64,000 bases of DNA, from contig NZ_JBGEDP010000001.1 of NCBI RefSeq assembly GCF_041206865.1, positions 4,650,001 through 4,714,000 on the forward strand, read 5' to 3'. Below are positions 52,768 through 63,403 of the stretch, one piece after another; positions within the stretch are counted from its first letter, which is position 1, and each line of letters opens with the position of its first letter. The notes below the pieces were generated by a model. The model did no database searches. It worked only from the letters and a program-made list of their open reading frames with translations, and had not been told where the DNA came from. The translations under genes were made by a program, and so were the position numbers. The stretch is from Mycobacterium sp. HUMS_12744610 (GTDB lineage: Bacteria; Actinomycetota; Actinomycetes; Mycobacteriales; Mycobacteriaceae).

Positions 52768-53640
52768 TCAGCGCACCACGACCACCGGGACCCGTGCCGA
52801 CTGTGCCACCGCCGAGCTGACCGAACCCAGCAGCATGCCGGGGAATCCCCCGCGCCCACGGCTGCCGAGCACGACCAGTTGGGCGCCTTCGGATTCCTGC
52901 AATAGCCAATGGGCGGGCTTGTCGCAGAACAGTTTTCGCTCGACGGCCACGTCGGGATACCGCTCCCGCCAGCCGGCCAGGCGCTCGGCGAGGATCTCGC
53001 GGCCTTCGGCTTCCCGCTCGTGCCAGTCCATCCCGAGGATCGGGAACACCGCTACGTCGCTCCAGACGTGCAGCGCCACCAGCCCGACGCCGCGGCGGGA
53101 GGCCTCGTCGAAGGCCAGCGCCGTCGCCTCCTCCGAGGCGGGCGACCCGTCGATCCCGAGCAGCACCGGCGCCCCCGGGCCGGGGGCGGCATCGGAATGG
53201 ATGACCGCGACCGGGCAGTGCGCGTAATGGAGCAGACCCGCGGTCACCGAACCCAGCAGCAGTCGTCCCAGCGCACTCATCCCCTGGCTGCCGGCCACGA
53301 CCATCCACGCCCCCTCCGAAGCGTCGACCAGGGCCGGAATCACGCCGGAATACACCAGCTGCGTGCGGATCTCGGGCGGCTCGGCGCCGCCCGGGCCGGC
53401 GGTCAGCGCCCCGCGGGCCCGCTCGAGGACGCGCTGCGCCTCTTCCTGCTGCCATTCGGGGATGTCGGCGTACAGCTGGCCGACCGGCCACCCGACGACC
53501 ACGGGCTGCACGGCGTGGAACAGGGTGACGGGCAACCCGCGCAGGGTGGCCTCGCGTGCCCCCCAGGCCACGGCGGCATCGGATGCCGCCGACCCGTCGA
53601 CGCACACCAGCACGCCGAATTCCGTTGACTTGTCCGCCAT
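52768..53640 (-). CDS. tandem universal stress protein
   Basis: This 290-residue protein has two Usp domains. The first ends MVVAGSQGMSALGRLLLGSVTAGLLH, and the second ends VVLGSRGRGGFPGMLLGSVSSAVAQS; both follow the ATP-loop spacing. The start MADKSTEFGVLVCVDGS has GAGGAG about seven bases upstream. It is downstream of the GNAT gene with a 16-base gap, so the DosR-type promoter near 54184-54230 probably drives both. It resembles the 46811-47698 protein but differs in sequence throughout, so it is an older paralogue rather than a recent duplicate. Confidence 0.92.
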   Translation of the reverse strand: MADKSTEFGVLVCVDGSAASDAAVAWGAREATLRGLPVTLFHAVQPVVVGWPVGQLYADIPEWQQEEAQRVLERARGALTAGPGGAEPPEIRTQLVYSGVIPALVDASEGAWMVVAGSQGMSALGRLLLGSVTAGLLHYAHCPVAVIHSDAAPGPGAPVLLGIDGSPASEEATALAFDEASRRGVGLVALHVWSDVAVFPILGMDWHEREAEGREILAERLAGWRERYPDVAVERKLFCDKPAHWLLQESEGAQLVVLGSRGRGGFPGMLLGSVSSAVAQSARVPVVVVR

Positions 53641-53656
53641 GTCGAACTCCTCGCTG

Positions 53657-54175
53657 TCAATCCCGGGGCAACTCGATCTCCAGATGGCGGACCGACCCGT
53701 AACCGCTCGGCTCGCAACGCCATCCGAGGTCGAAGAAAACCGTGAGCATGAGATGGTTCTCGCCGAGCACGTCGGCGGCGAAGCGCTCGACGCCGCGGGA
53801 CCGCGCGATCGGGGCCAGATGCTTGAGCAGGGCCGTGCCCACGCCCACGGAATGATCCTCGTGGGCGACCACGACCGCGATCTCGGCCACCGCCGGGTCG
53901 TCGACGACGGTGTAGTGCGCGACCCCGATGAGCCGGCCGGCGTCGAACGCGCCCACGGCGTAGATCCCCTCGACCGGCTCGGTCAGCCTGCCGGCGAGTT
54001 CGCGCAGCGGTGCCGGCTGCAGGGTGAAGAAGCGGAGATAGCGGTCCCGGTCGGAGAGGTGCTCGTGCAGCGCCAGCACGGCCGCGGCGTCGTCGTGGCC
54101 CAGTCGGCGCAACGCCACGACCCGCCCGTCGAGCAACCGGGCGGTCGTCGCCGATTCCACCGCGTGCTCGCTCAC
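53657..54175 (-). CDS. GNAT-family acetyltransferase
   Basis: This 172-residue acetyltransferase carries the family acetyl-CoA loop VVAHEDHSVGVGTALLKHLAPIARSRGVERFAADVLGENHLML (the Q/R-x-x-G-x-G/A form is present as HSVGVGTA) and the N-terminal segment ALRRLGHDDAAAVLALHEHLSDRDRYLRFF. The GTG at 54175 is chosen because TAGCGT (54189-54184) lies just upstream and would leave almost no leader. The open frame to 54241 would cross the promoter. In M. tuberculosis some Usp and Gcn5-type genes share DosR control. The substrate could be a lysine of a protein or a small amine; unknown. Confidence 0.88.
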   Translation of the reverse strand: MSEHAVESATTARLLDGRVVALRRLGHDDAAAVLALHEHLSDRDRYLRFFTLQPAPLRELAGRLTEPVEGIYAVGAFDAGRLIGVAHYTVVDDPAVAEIAVVVAHEDHSVGVGTALLKHLAPIARSRGVERFAADVLGENHLMLTVFFDLGWRCEPSGYGSVRHLEIELPRD

Positions 54176-54183
54176 GATCCCTG

Positions 54184-54230
54184 ACGCTATTACGGCGCGG
54201 CGCGGTGAAACAGGGGCCGTTGGACCCCAC
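54184..54230 (-). promoter_or_regulatory. DosR-type box and -10 upstream of the GNAT/Usp operon
   Basis: On the minus strand the core is GGGTCCAACGGCCC (54227-54214), nearly identical to the core at 51602-51615. TAGCGT (54189-54184) begins 21 bases after the 20-base box. The likely start point is near the GTG at 54175. Confidence 0.8.
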
Positions 54231-54264
54231 GCGAGGGCCATCGGTCAGCGACCGGTCCCGGTCG

Positions 54265-55974
54265 CTAGCTCGTCAGCGGGGCGACCCAGTGGACCCGGGC
54301 GCCGCCCTCGGGCGGGTTGGTGACCTCGCAGGCACCGCCGAGTTGCTCGGCGCGGCGTTTCATGTTGGACAGGCCGCTGCTGCGCCGGTTGTCGGCCGGG
54401 ATGCCGCGGCCGTTGTCGACGACGTCGAGGACGAACATGTCGCCGACGCTGACCTCCACGGTCAGGCGCGACGCCCCGGAGTGGCGCAGGGAGTTGCTGA
54501 TGGCCTCCGCGGCGACCGCCTCGGCGTGGTCGGCGAGTTCGCCGTCCACCGCGGTCATCGGCCCGTGCATGCGCACCGTGGTGACGACGTCCCGGTTCTC
54601 GGTCAAATCGGCGATCACCCGCTGGATGCGGTGCCGGAAGTCGCCGTTCTTGCCCGCCGGGGACTTCAGCTGGAAGATCGTCGTCCGGATCTCCTCGATG
54701 ATGGTCTGCAGGTCGTCGAGCGTGCGGTTGAGCCGCTCGGCCACCTCGGGTGAACGCGCGCGCGCCAGCGTGCCCTGCAGGTCCATGCCGGCCGCGAACA
54801 GCCGCTGGATCACGTGGTCGTGCAGATCGTGGGCGATGCGCTCGCGTTCGCCCAGGATGGTGAGCCGGCGCGCGTCCTCGCGGGCGGACGCCAGCACGAG
54901 CGCGATCGCGGCATGGGTGGCGAAATCGCTGACCAGGCCCAGATAGCTCTCGTCGAAGGGCGGCTGGTCGGCGCGGCGGGCGATCGCGATCACGCCGACC
55001 ACCTCGTCGTGGGCGCGCAGCGGCATCAAAATTGCCGACCGCTGGCCGACGTCGGTGAACGCCTGGATCGGGTATTGCAGCGTGTCCGTGATCAGCGGTT
55101 CGCCGGACCGGAAGACGCTGCCGGAAGTCGATTTGTCCACCGGGACCTGCTGGCCCATCACCTCGGCGGCATGGACGCCCACGGCGGCGGAGACCACCAA
55201 CGTGTCGACCTCGTCGTCCGGGATGTCGGCGTCGCCCGGGACGAGCACGATCGCCTGCTCGGCGCCGGTCAGGGCGCGTGCGCTCTCGGCGATCAACTGC
55301 AGCGGGCGCCGGTGCGGCTCGGCGCTGGACAGCAGCGCGGTGGTGATCTCGCGGCTGGCCTCCATCCACCGGACCGCCGTGCGCTCGCGTTGGAACACCT
55401 GCGCGTTGTCGATAGCGACCGCGGCCGCGAACGCCAGCGCGCGGGCGGCGACCTCGTCGGATTCGGAGAACAGCCGCGCCGGGTCGTCGTGGGTGAGATA
55501 GAGGTTGCCGAACAGGGTCTCCCGGATCGTGATGGGCACCGCGAGGAAGGCCCGCATGGGCGGGTGGTGCTCGGGGAACCCGGCGGCGGCCGGGTGCGTG
55601 GCCAGGTCGTCCATCCGCAGCGCGGGCGTGTCCATCAGCGACAGGCTGAGCAGGCCCTTGCCGACCGGCAGGTGCCCGATGCGCGCGGCCGTCTCCTCAT
55701 CGAGGCCGTCGTGGACGAACGAGAGCAGGTTGCCGTCGGGATCGCGGATCGCCAGCGCGCCGTAGGGGGCGGAGGTCAGTTCCCGGGCCGCGCCGATGAT
55801 GCGGCGTAGGGTGGCGTCCAGATCCAGGCCGGCACCGATCTCGACGATGACCCGCAGCAGTTGCTCCATCTGGTCACGCGCCGCCAGCAACTCGTCGAGC
55901 TGCTCGTGCATCCTGCTGAGCAGCCCGCGCTGGCCGAGCCCGGCAAAAGCCGAACCGCGTTCGTCGCCGGACAC
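54265..55974 (-). CDS. devS: hypoxia sensor histidine kinase DevS/DosS
   Basis: This 569-residue kinase has two GAF domains (about 48-185 and 215-360). The first carries FPEHHPPMRAFLAVP; the His of HPPM (about residue 137) aligns with the heme-ligand His149 of M. tuberculosis DosS. The transmitter has the phospho-acceptor His in ERIAHDLHDHVIQRLFAAGMDLQG and the ATP-binding NSLRHSG and DNGRGIP motifs. It autophosphorylates on loss of oxygen, NO or CO signals and phosphorylates DevR. The GTG at 55974 is chosen because GGAGGT lies ten bases upstream (55990-55985). It follows devR with a 164-base gap, wider than usual. Confidence 0.94.
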   Translation of the reverse strand: MSGDERGSAFAGLGQRGLLSRMHEQLDELLAARDQMEQLLRVIVEIGAGLDLDATLRRIIGAARELTSAPYGALAIRDPDGNLLSFVHDGLDEETAARIGHLPVGKGLLSLSLMDTPALRMDDLATHPAAAGFPEHHPPMRAFLAVPITIRETLFGNLYLTHDDPARLFSESDEVAARALAFAAAVAIDNAQVFQRERTAVRWMEASREITTALLSSAEPHRRPLQLIAESARALTGAEQAIVLVPGDADIPDDEVDTLVVSAAVGVHAAEVMGQQVPVDKSTSGSVFRSGEPLITDTLQYPIQAFTDVGQRSAILMPLRAHDEVVGVIAIARRADQPPFDESYLGLVSDFATHAAIALVLASAREDARRLTILGERERIAHDLHDHVIQRLFAAGMDLQGTLARARSPEVAERLNRTLDDLQTIIEEIRTTIFQLKSPAGKNGDFRHRIQRVIADLTENRDVVTTVRMHGPMTAVDGELADHAEAVAAEAISNSLRHSGASRLTVEVSVGDMFVLDVVDNGRGIPADNRRSSGLSNMKRRAEQLGGACEVTNPPEGGARVHWVAPLTS

Positions 55975-56138
55975 CCGACTCGTTACCTCCACGACATGTG
56001 TGCCAACGCAGCAGCCCGTGTTGCACAGGAACGACGACGGCGCGCTGATCAACGCGGGGTTGCCTGGTTGCAGCCTAGCCGCAATTCGGCGCGCCGCCCA
56101 ACCTTGCGGGCGGCGGGCTCCAGTAAACTGCGCCCGGC

Positions 56139-56810
56139 TCAGTCGGGCGGCGCCCCCGTCGGCGAGTGCGGCTCCCCCGAGCGCCGATCCAGCTTCGAGG
56201 CGAAAACCGCAGCCTGGGTGCGCCGTTCCATGCCCAGTTTGGCCAGCAACCGCGACACGTAGTTCTTCACCGTCTTCTCGGCGAGGAACATCCGGGCGGC
56301 GATCTGCCTGTTGGTCAGCCCCTCGCTCAGCAACCCGAGCAGCGTCCGTTCCTGCTCGGTCAACCCGGACAGCGGGTCTTCGCGCTCCGACGCGCCGCGC
56401 AGCTTGGCCATCAACGCGGCCGCCGCCCGGTTGTCCAGCAGGGACTTCCCGGCGCCCACCTCCTTGATGGCGTGAGCCAGTTCCATGCCCTTGATGTCTT
56501 TGACGACGTAGCCGCTGGCGCCGGCCAGGATCGCCTCGAGCATCGCTTCGTCGGAGGTGAACGACGTCAGCATCAGGCAGCGCAGGTCGGGATGATCCGA
56601 CACCAGGTCGCGGCACAGCTCGATGCCGTTGCCGTCGGGTAGGCGCACGTCGAGTACGGCGACGTCGGGCTGCAGCGCCGGTATCCGGGCCTTGGCCTCC
56701 GAGACCGATCCGGCTTCGCCGACGATCTCCAGCTCAGGGTCCGAGGCGAGCAGGTCGGCAAGACCGCGGCGGACCACTTCGTGGTCGTCGACCAGAAACA
56801 CCTTAACCAT
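56139..56810 (-). CDS. devR: dormancy response regulator DevR/DosR
   Basis: This 223-residue NarL/LuxR-type regulator has the receiver domain [32 protein letters not shown] with phospho-acceptor Asp in [13 protein letters not shown] (about residue 54). The output has [44 protein letters not shown], the DNA-binding helix-turn-helix. The helix-10-like C-terminal region of DosR is also present. It binds GGGACTTNNGNCCC-like boxes, several of which are seen in this window. AAGGA lies about six bases before the ATG. It follows two Usp genes as in Rv3134c-devR-devS, so its expression is probably autoregulated from the promoter at 58554-58599. Confidence 0.96.
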   Translation of the reverse strand: MVKVFLVDDHEVVRRGLADLLASDPELEIVGEAGSVSEAKARIPALQPDVAVLDVRLPDGNGIELCRDLVSDHPDLRCLMLTSFTSDEAMLEAILAGASGYVVKDIKGMELAHAIKEVGAGKSLLDNRAAAALMAKLRGASEREDPLSGLTEQERTLLGLLSEGLTNRQIAARMFLAEKTVKNYVSRLLAKLGMERRTQAAVFASKLDRRSGEPHSPTGAPPD

Positions 56811-56893
56811 TGCGAGTCCTTCCTGCCGGCCGTGCGAGCGCGTCACCGACCGACCATCGACCCAATATCCCATATCCCGACCGGCGGCAGGGC

Positions 56894-57733
56894 TCACAGA
56901 TGCCGCCGGTTGACCACCAGCAGCGAGCAGCCCGCGTCCTGCAACCGCGCGGCGCCGGCCGGCCCGACGAGTTCGGCGAGGCGCTGCCGATTGCGGGAAC
57001 CGACGATCGCCAGCTGCACCGGCCGGTGCCCGGCCACATACTCCAGCAGGCCGCCTTGCGCCACAGCCGATTCCACCCGCAGGTCCGGGTAGCGCCGGGT
57101 CCACCGGGCCAGCCGGCGACCAAGGTCGGCCAGCGCCGAGCGGTCAGCCTGCCCCGCTGCGCCGGCCGTGTCGTCCGCTCTGCCGCGCACGACCGCGTGC
57201 AGGGCGGCGTCGCGCAGCCGGGCCTCCTCGACCGCGGCGCCCAACACGATCTCCGCGTCCTCGCTCTCGATGGACCCGCCGAGTTCGACCACGATCGCCG
57301 CGGCAAGGCCGGTGGGCGGGCGGGGCTGGTGAGCCCGGACAATCGCCACGGGGCAGTGCGCCGACGTGGCCACCGCGGCGGCGGTAGAACCGACCCTGCC
57401 CGGCTGGAAGTGACGCAACCCGACCGCACCCACGCACAGCAGGGTCGCCGACGCCGAGGCGCGGATCAGCGAGCGGGCCGCCGGCCCGTCGGTCACCCGG
57501 GTCTCCATTTTCGGCGGCGCGCCCGCGGCCTGGATGGCGGTGGTCGCGTGGTTAACCGCCCTTTCCACCCTTTGCGTGGCGTCCGGGCCCTCGCCCGGCT
57601 CGACCGCGCCGACCAGGCGCAGCGTGGCGTCGCGGCTGACTGCCTCATCGACCGCCCACAACGCCGCCCGCAGCGCCGCTTTCGAGCCGTCGACGCCGAC
57701 CACCACCGACCGGGGCTGCACGGACTCGTTCAT
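56894..57733 (-). CDS. universal stress protein (Rv3134c-like)
   Basis: This 279-residue protein has a first Usp domain with [23 protein letters not shown] and [25 protein letters not shown] as a modified ATP loop. The second domain is degenerate ([39 protein letters not shown]). In M. tuberculosis Rv3134c is transcribed with devR and devS, and the present order is the same. It starts 16 bases after the upstream Usp gene ends and ends 83 bases before devR. It probably helps to tune DevRS signalling, although its function is not known. A weak -10-like GATATT in the devR leader may give extra transcription. Confidence 0.92.
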   Translation of the reverse strand: MNESVQPRSVVVGVDGSKAALRAALWAVDEAVSRDATLRLVGAVEPGEGPDATQRVERAVNHATTAIQAAGAPPKMETRVTDGPAARSLIRASASATLLCVGAVGLRHFQPGRVGSTAAAVATSAHCPVAIVRAHQPRPPTGLAAAIVVELGGSIESEDAEIVLGAAVEEARLRDAALHAVVRGRADDTAGAAGQADRSALADLGRRLARWTRRYPDLRVESAVAQGGLLEYVAGHRPVQLAIVGSRNRQRLAELVGPAGAARLQDAGCSLLVVNRRHL

Positions 57734-57749
57734 CGCGGTCGGGGGCTGC

Positions 57750-58520
57750 CTACTGCCGCACGACGAGCACCGAACAGTCGGGGTAACCGACGATCGGATG
57801 GCAGTTGGGGGTGGTGAGCCCGGCTATCTGTTCGCCGTCGGCACCGCCCACGACGGCCAGCTCGATTGCGGCGCCGTGGCTTTCGCCGGGCTTCGTCCCG
57901 GCGCCCGCCGCGACGGTCTGCACGGGCACGTCCGGGTAGCGCCGAACCCAGCTGTTCAGACGCCGGTCTATCTGCCGCACGGTTGCGTGGCGGAGGCGCC
58001 CCTCCTCCATCGCCCGGTGCACGACCTCGTCGTTGTCGGGATCGTCGTTGAGCACCACCGCGATCACGCCGAGCTGTGTCGGGGAGCCGTTCGGATTGCT
58101 GCGAATGACGGCCACCGGGCAGCGCGCTTGCGCGACCAGGCCGGCGGCGGTGGGCCCCAGCAGGCCGTCGGCCGCCCAACCGCGCCGCGCGGTGCCCACG
58201 CACACCAGCGCCGCGTCCTGGGATTCGTGGATCAGGACCTGCGCGGGGTCGCCCGAGAGGATCGCCGTTTCGACCTCGACCGGTTTGCCCGAACTGGCCA
58301 CGGCGTGCTCCGCCTGGGACAGCGCCGTCTCGCCGCGCTCGACCTCCCACTCGGAGGCCGTCCCGGACCCGGGTTCCGCGCCGTGACCGCCGACGACGTA
58401 GACCAGGCGAAGCGGTAGTTGCCGGCTCCGGGCCTCCTCGACCGCCCACTTGGCGGCGTTGACCGCGGCCTGTGAGCCGTTGATGCCCACGACCACCGAC
58501 TTCGAGTCCAGCTCGTCCAT
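57750..58520 (-). CDS. universal stress protein, first gene of the devRS operon
   Basis: This 256-residue Usp of the same two-part type has an N-terminal domain with VVVGINGSQAAVNAAKWAVEEA and VCVGTARRGWAADGLLGPTAAGLVAQ (the ATP loop G-S replaced by G-P), and a second half without a clear loop. The ATG at 58520 has CAGGAG about six bases upstream; the ATG at 58550 would lie at the likely transcription start and is not used. Its place upstream of pfkB-like and devR genes recalls Rv2028c. A DosR-type promoter (58554-58599) directly precedes it, so the operon is Usp-Usp-devR-devS. Confidence 0.9.
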   Translation of the reverse strand: MDELDSKSVVVGINGSQAAVNAAKWAVEEARSRQLPLRLVYVVGGHGAEPGSGTASEWEVERGETALSQAEHAVASSGKPVEVETAILSGDPAQVLIHESQDAALVCVGTARRGWAADGLLGPTAAGLVAQARCPVAVIRSNPNGSPTQLGVIAVVLNDDPDNDEVVHRAMEEGRLRHATVRQIDRRLNSWVRRYPDVPVQTVAAGAGTKPGESHGAAIELAVVGGADGEQIAGLTTPNCHPIVGYPDCSVLVVRQ

Positions 58521-58553
58521 GTCGGCTCCTGACTTGTTCTGCGCCTCCATGTC

Positions 58554-58599
58554 AGGCTATTGCGCCGCGACGCATTGCGGAGGGGCCGTTGGGCCCCAC
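58554..58599 (-). promoter_or_regulatory. DosR-type box and -10 of the Usp-devR-devS operon
   Basis: On the minus strand the core is GGGCCCAACGGCCC (58596-58583). TAGCCT (58559-58554) begins 20 bases after the 20-base box. Transcription should start near 58548, which gives a short leader to the ATG at 58520. Since devR is in this operon, positive autoregulation is likely. Confidence 0.8.
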
Positions 58600-58641
58600 C
58601 TGCGATGCCGTTCGTCCTCCTACGGTGCGGACCGGCGATGC

Positions 58642-59609
58642 TCAGACGTCCACTGGTTCGGCGGCGAGCGCGAAAAGCCTTTCCACGTCCGCCCGCTCGC
58701 ACGCGGCGGTGCCGGGTGTCATGAGCATGGCCGTGCCCGCCGCGATGCCCAACCGCACGGCCTTGACGAGCGGCCATCCGCGACCGAGCGCCACCGTGAT
58801 GGCGGCGACCATCGCGTCGCCGGCCCCCACCCCGCTCCCGCCGGACATCGGGATGGCGGCGAATCGCTGGCCGGCGTGCGTCGTCGCGAGCAGCGCCCCC
58901 TGGGAGCCCAGCGACACCAGCACGCTCTCGGCGCGACCGGTGTCGACGAGTTCGTGCGCGGCGGCGAGCTGGTCGGCCTCGGTCACCAGCGGCCGGCCTA
59001 CGCATTCCCGCAGCTCGCGCACGCTCGCCTTGAGCAGGAAAATCCCCGAGGAGACGTGCCGCAGGCCGCCGCCTGAGGTGTCCAGGATCAGGTTCACGCC
59101 CAGCTCCCGGCACATCTCGGCGACCCGCTGGTAGTAGTCGGCGGGGACGCCGGGAGGCAGGCTGCCGCTCGCCACGACGAAGTCGGCGGCCACGGCCGCC
59201 ACGCGCAACTCGTCCAGGCACCAGGCCTGTTCGAGGTGGGACAACCGGGGCCCGGGCAGGACGAAGCGATACTGCCGGCCGGTGCCGGTCTCGTTGACGG
59301 TGAAGCTCTCCCGCGTCGAGGTGCCGATCGCGACCCGCCGGTACGGCACCCCCGCCACGTCGAGCAGCGACGTGAGCATGTCACCGGTCGGCCCCCCGGC
59401 CGGGAACACCGCCTCGACCGACGCGCCGAGCACGTGGGCGATGCGGGCGACGTTGATGCCGCCACCGCCCGGGTCGTAGCGCGGTGTGTCGCAGCGCAGT
59501 TTGTCCGTCGGCCGCACCGCGTCGACGCCGGTCGTGATGTCCAGCGCCGGGTTCATAGTCAGCGTGACGATCTGCGCACGGCCCGGGGTCGGCCCGTCCG
59601 GTGGCTCCA

Positions 59610-59610
<1 letters not shown>
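58642..59610 (-). CDS. pfkB: PfkB-family sugar kinase
   Basis: This 322-residue ribokinase-fold kinase has NPALDITTGVDAVRPTDKLRC at the N terminus, GGGGINVARIAHVLGASVEAVFPAGGPTGD, and the catalytic GSGVGAGDAMVAAI near the C terminus, with Asp as base. It is of 1-phosphofructokinase or 6-phosphofructokinase (PfkB) type. M. tuberculosis Rv2029c (pfkB) lies between Rv2028c and Rv2030c, and the same neighbours are present here. The ATG at 59610 overlaps the upstream stop (TGATG), so it is translated with the phosphoribosyltransferase gene. It is the second phosphofructokinase in the window. Confidence 0.93.
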
Positions 59611-61652
<2,042 letters not shown>

Positions 61653-61731
61653 GGGGCACCGCTCCTGGGTCTGCGATCACCGTCGACGTCACCATCGACA
61701 CATCCATCCGACCAGTCCGCCGGCGGCGACG

Positions 61732-61751
61732 ATAGGGACCGAAGTCCCGGG
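61732..61751 (-). promoter_or_regulatory. DosR-type box of the Rv2030c-like gene
   Basis: The core GGGACCGAAGTCCC (61735-61748) is a strong palindromic match. On the minus strand the sequence TCGGAT (61711-61706) begins 20 bases after it, a weak TANNNT variant. The IS630-type element begins four bases beyond the box (its target duplication starts at 61753), so the promoter core is retained. Confidence 0.75.
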
Positions 61752-61755
61752 CTTA

Positions 61756-61784
61756 GTGGTCTTGCCCGTTAATTCGTCGGGGGT
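61756..61784 (+). repeat. left 29-bp terminal inverted repeat
   Basis: It begins GTGGTCTTGC and is identical to the reverse complement of 63375-63403. The transposase stop codon lies at its inner edge (61784-61786). Confidence 0.9.
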
Positions 61785-62914
61785 CATGCGGCAGGGGTGT
61801 GGTGGTCGAGCCGGGTGAGGTGTTGGTGAAGGTCAGCGCTGGTGTATCGCCAGCGGAATGGTTCGGCGGTGCGGTTGTAGCAATCCTGGAATGTTGCCAG
61901 GCGTTGCTCGAGCACGGTGAGGTCGGGGAAGTCGTTGGGGGTGAGTACTTTCCGCTGGACGATGGAGAAGTAGATCTCGACTTGGTTGAGCCAGGAGGCG
62001 TGCACGGGGGTGTGGATCATGGTCGCATTCGGGTAGCGGGCGCTGAGCCGGTCGATCGCGGCGATACCGCGGTGTGAGGAGCCGTTATCGACGATGAAGA
62101 ACACCCGCGTGGCTGATGCGTAGGGCTGGCTGGTCATGACCTGGTCGACCAGTCGGGTGAACGCCTTGATGCCGGTGGAGGTCTCGCAACGGCCGAAGAC
62201 CCGGGCCTGGTGCACGTCGTAGGCGGCCAGATACGCCAGCGCGCCGCGGCGGTGGTAGTCGTGATTGACCCGCATCGGGCGCCCCGGCCGGGTCGCTACG
62301 GTGCGGTGGCACCGGTCGCGGGCCTGGATCGAGGGTTTCTCGTCGGCGGAGATCACGTATTCATCGGCTCCCAGTGGGGTGCCCTGATAGGTGCGGGCGT
62401 ACAACTCGAGCACAACGGCGGCTTTGGCCTCGAAGTCGGGGTCGCGCACGAAGATCCACGGTCGGTGCTGCCATGGTTTGAGCGCATCGTGGTCCAGCCA
62501 GCGGCGCACCGTGGACACCGATGCCGCGATGCCGTCGCGGCGCAGTTGGGCGGCTAGATCCACAGCACTCCATCGCGACAGCGGCAGGTCGTGTTCGGCG
62601 GGCAGCTCGCACGCCCAAGCGGTGACCTTGGCCCGGTCGGCCGGGGTGTAGATCGGTGGGCGCCCCGAACGCGGCGCATCGGCCAGGCCCTCGATGCCCT
62701 TGCCGGCGAACCGGGCCCGCCACTTACGCGCGGTGTCCACGCAGATGCCCAGTTCCTCGGCGATCGCCGCGTTCGGCGCGCCGTCGGCGGCCAGCAACAC
62801 GATCATCGCGCGCAGCACCAGTTTTTGTGGTGTGGCCCCGGCGCGCACCCACCCGTTGAGGGTGTCGCGGTCTTGGGCGCTCAGCGTGATCCGGTGCGGG
62901 CTGACCATCACCAT
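61784..62914 (-). CDS. IS630-family transposase
   Basis: This 376-residue transposase has an N-terminal helix-turn-helix (RAMIVLLAADGAPNAAIAEELGICVDTARKWRARFAGKGIEGL), a second HTH-like part with a winged segment, and a DDE catalytic domain. The likely acidic residues are Asp in ISADEKPSIQARD, Asp in FFIVDNGSSHRG and Glu in HASWLNQVEIYFSIVQRK, the standard DDE_3 arrangement. The frame is intact and fills most of the element. Start at the first ATG (62914); ATG codons shortly after are alternatives. It is divergent from the passenger gene and should be active. Confidence 0.94.
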   Translation of the reverse strand: MVMVSPHRITLSAQDRDTLNGWVRAGATPQKLVLRAMIVLLAADGAPNAAIAEELGICVDTARKWRARFAGKGIEGLADAPRSGRPPIYTPADRAKVTAWACELPAEHDLPLSRWSAVDLAAQLRRDGIAASVSTVRRWLDHDALKPWQHRPWIFVRDPDFEAKAAVVLELYARTYQGTPLGADEYVISADEKPSIQARDRCHRTVATRPGRPMRVNHDYHRRGALAYLAAYDVHQARVFGRCETSTGIKAFTRLVDQVMTSQPYASATRVFFIVDNGSSHRGIAAIDRLSARYPNATMIHTPVHASWLNQVEIYFSIVQRKVLTPNDFPDLTVLEQRLATFQDCYNRTAEPFRWRYTSADLHQHLTRLDHHTPAA

Positions 62915-63042
62915 GCCCGGGCCCCGACCCTGTCGTCACATCCATCACTCATGCCTCAACCGTCACATTTTGGCGGATCACGGGCTGGTCACGACACGCC
63001 GATGACCGGCCCGCGCCACGCTGATCGGGCACCATCGAAGCC

Positions 63043-63390
63043 ATGCCGAAACCACCGGAATCAACCAAGAATTCACTGCGCTGGAAGCTGCGCGAACATG
63101 CCAGTAACAGGTGGCCGCAGCTGAGCGCGATCACCACCCGATTCCACGGCCAATTCGCCTACGTCGAAGCCGCCCTGCCCGACCAAGCCGTCATGCCCTT
63201 GATGCGGCTGCGCTACAACGGCTCGGCCAGCATCTGGGGATTCGCCATCTACCTGGCCAGCAGCGACAAATATGAAGACTCATTCCTGCCCAACGGAACT
63301 CCCTCGGGCAGTCCCGAAGAAGCCCTCGACTGCGCCTGTGGCCTCTACCTCGGCGACCCCACCGCATGGCAACAACCCCCGACGAATTAA
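63043..63390 (+). CDS. passenger gene of the insertion element (unknown function)
   Basis: This 115-residue protein lies wholly between the inverted repeats, and its TAA stop is inside the right one. The sequence reads SLRWKLREHASNRWPQLSAITTRFHGQFAYVEAALPDQAVMPLMRLRYNGSASIWGFAIYLASSDKYEDSFLPNG, with EEALDCACGLYLGD near the end. It has an alpha/beta look, one CAC pair and no membrane segment or known domain that I can name. Similar small proteins are sometimes found beside transposases in actinobacteria. It is divergently transcribed from the transposase and may regulate it or protect it; this is speculation. Confidence 0.72.
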   Translation: MPKPPESTKNSLRWKLREHASNRWPQLSAITTRFHGQFAYVEAALPDQAVMPLMRLRYNGSASIWGFAIYLASSDKYEDSFLPNGTPSGSPEEALDCACGLYLGDPTAWQQPPTN

Positions 63391-63403
63391 CGGGCAAGAC
63401 CAC
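63375..63403 (-). repeat. right 29-bp terminal inverted repeat
   Basis: It is the inverted copy of 61756-61784 and contains the passenger gene stop codon (63388-63390). Confidence 0.9.
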
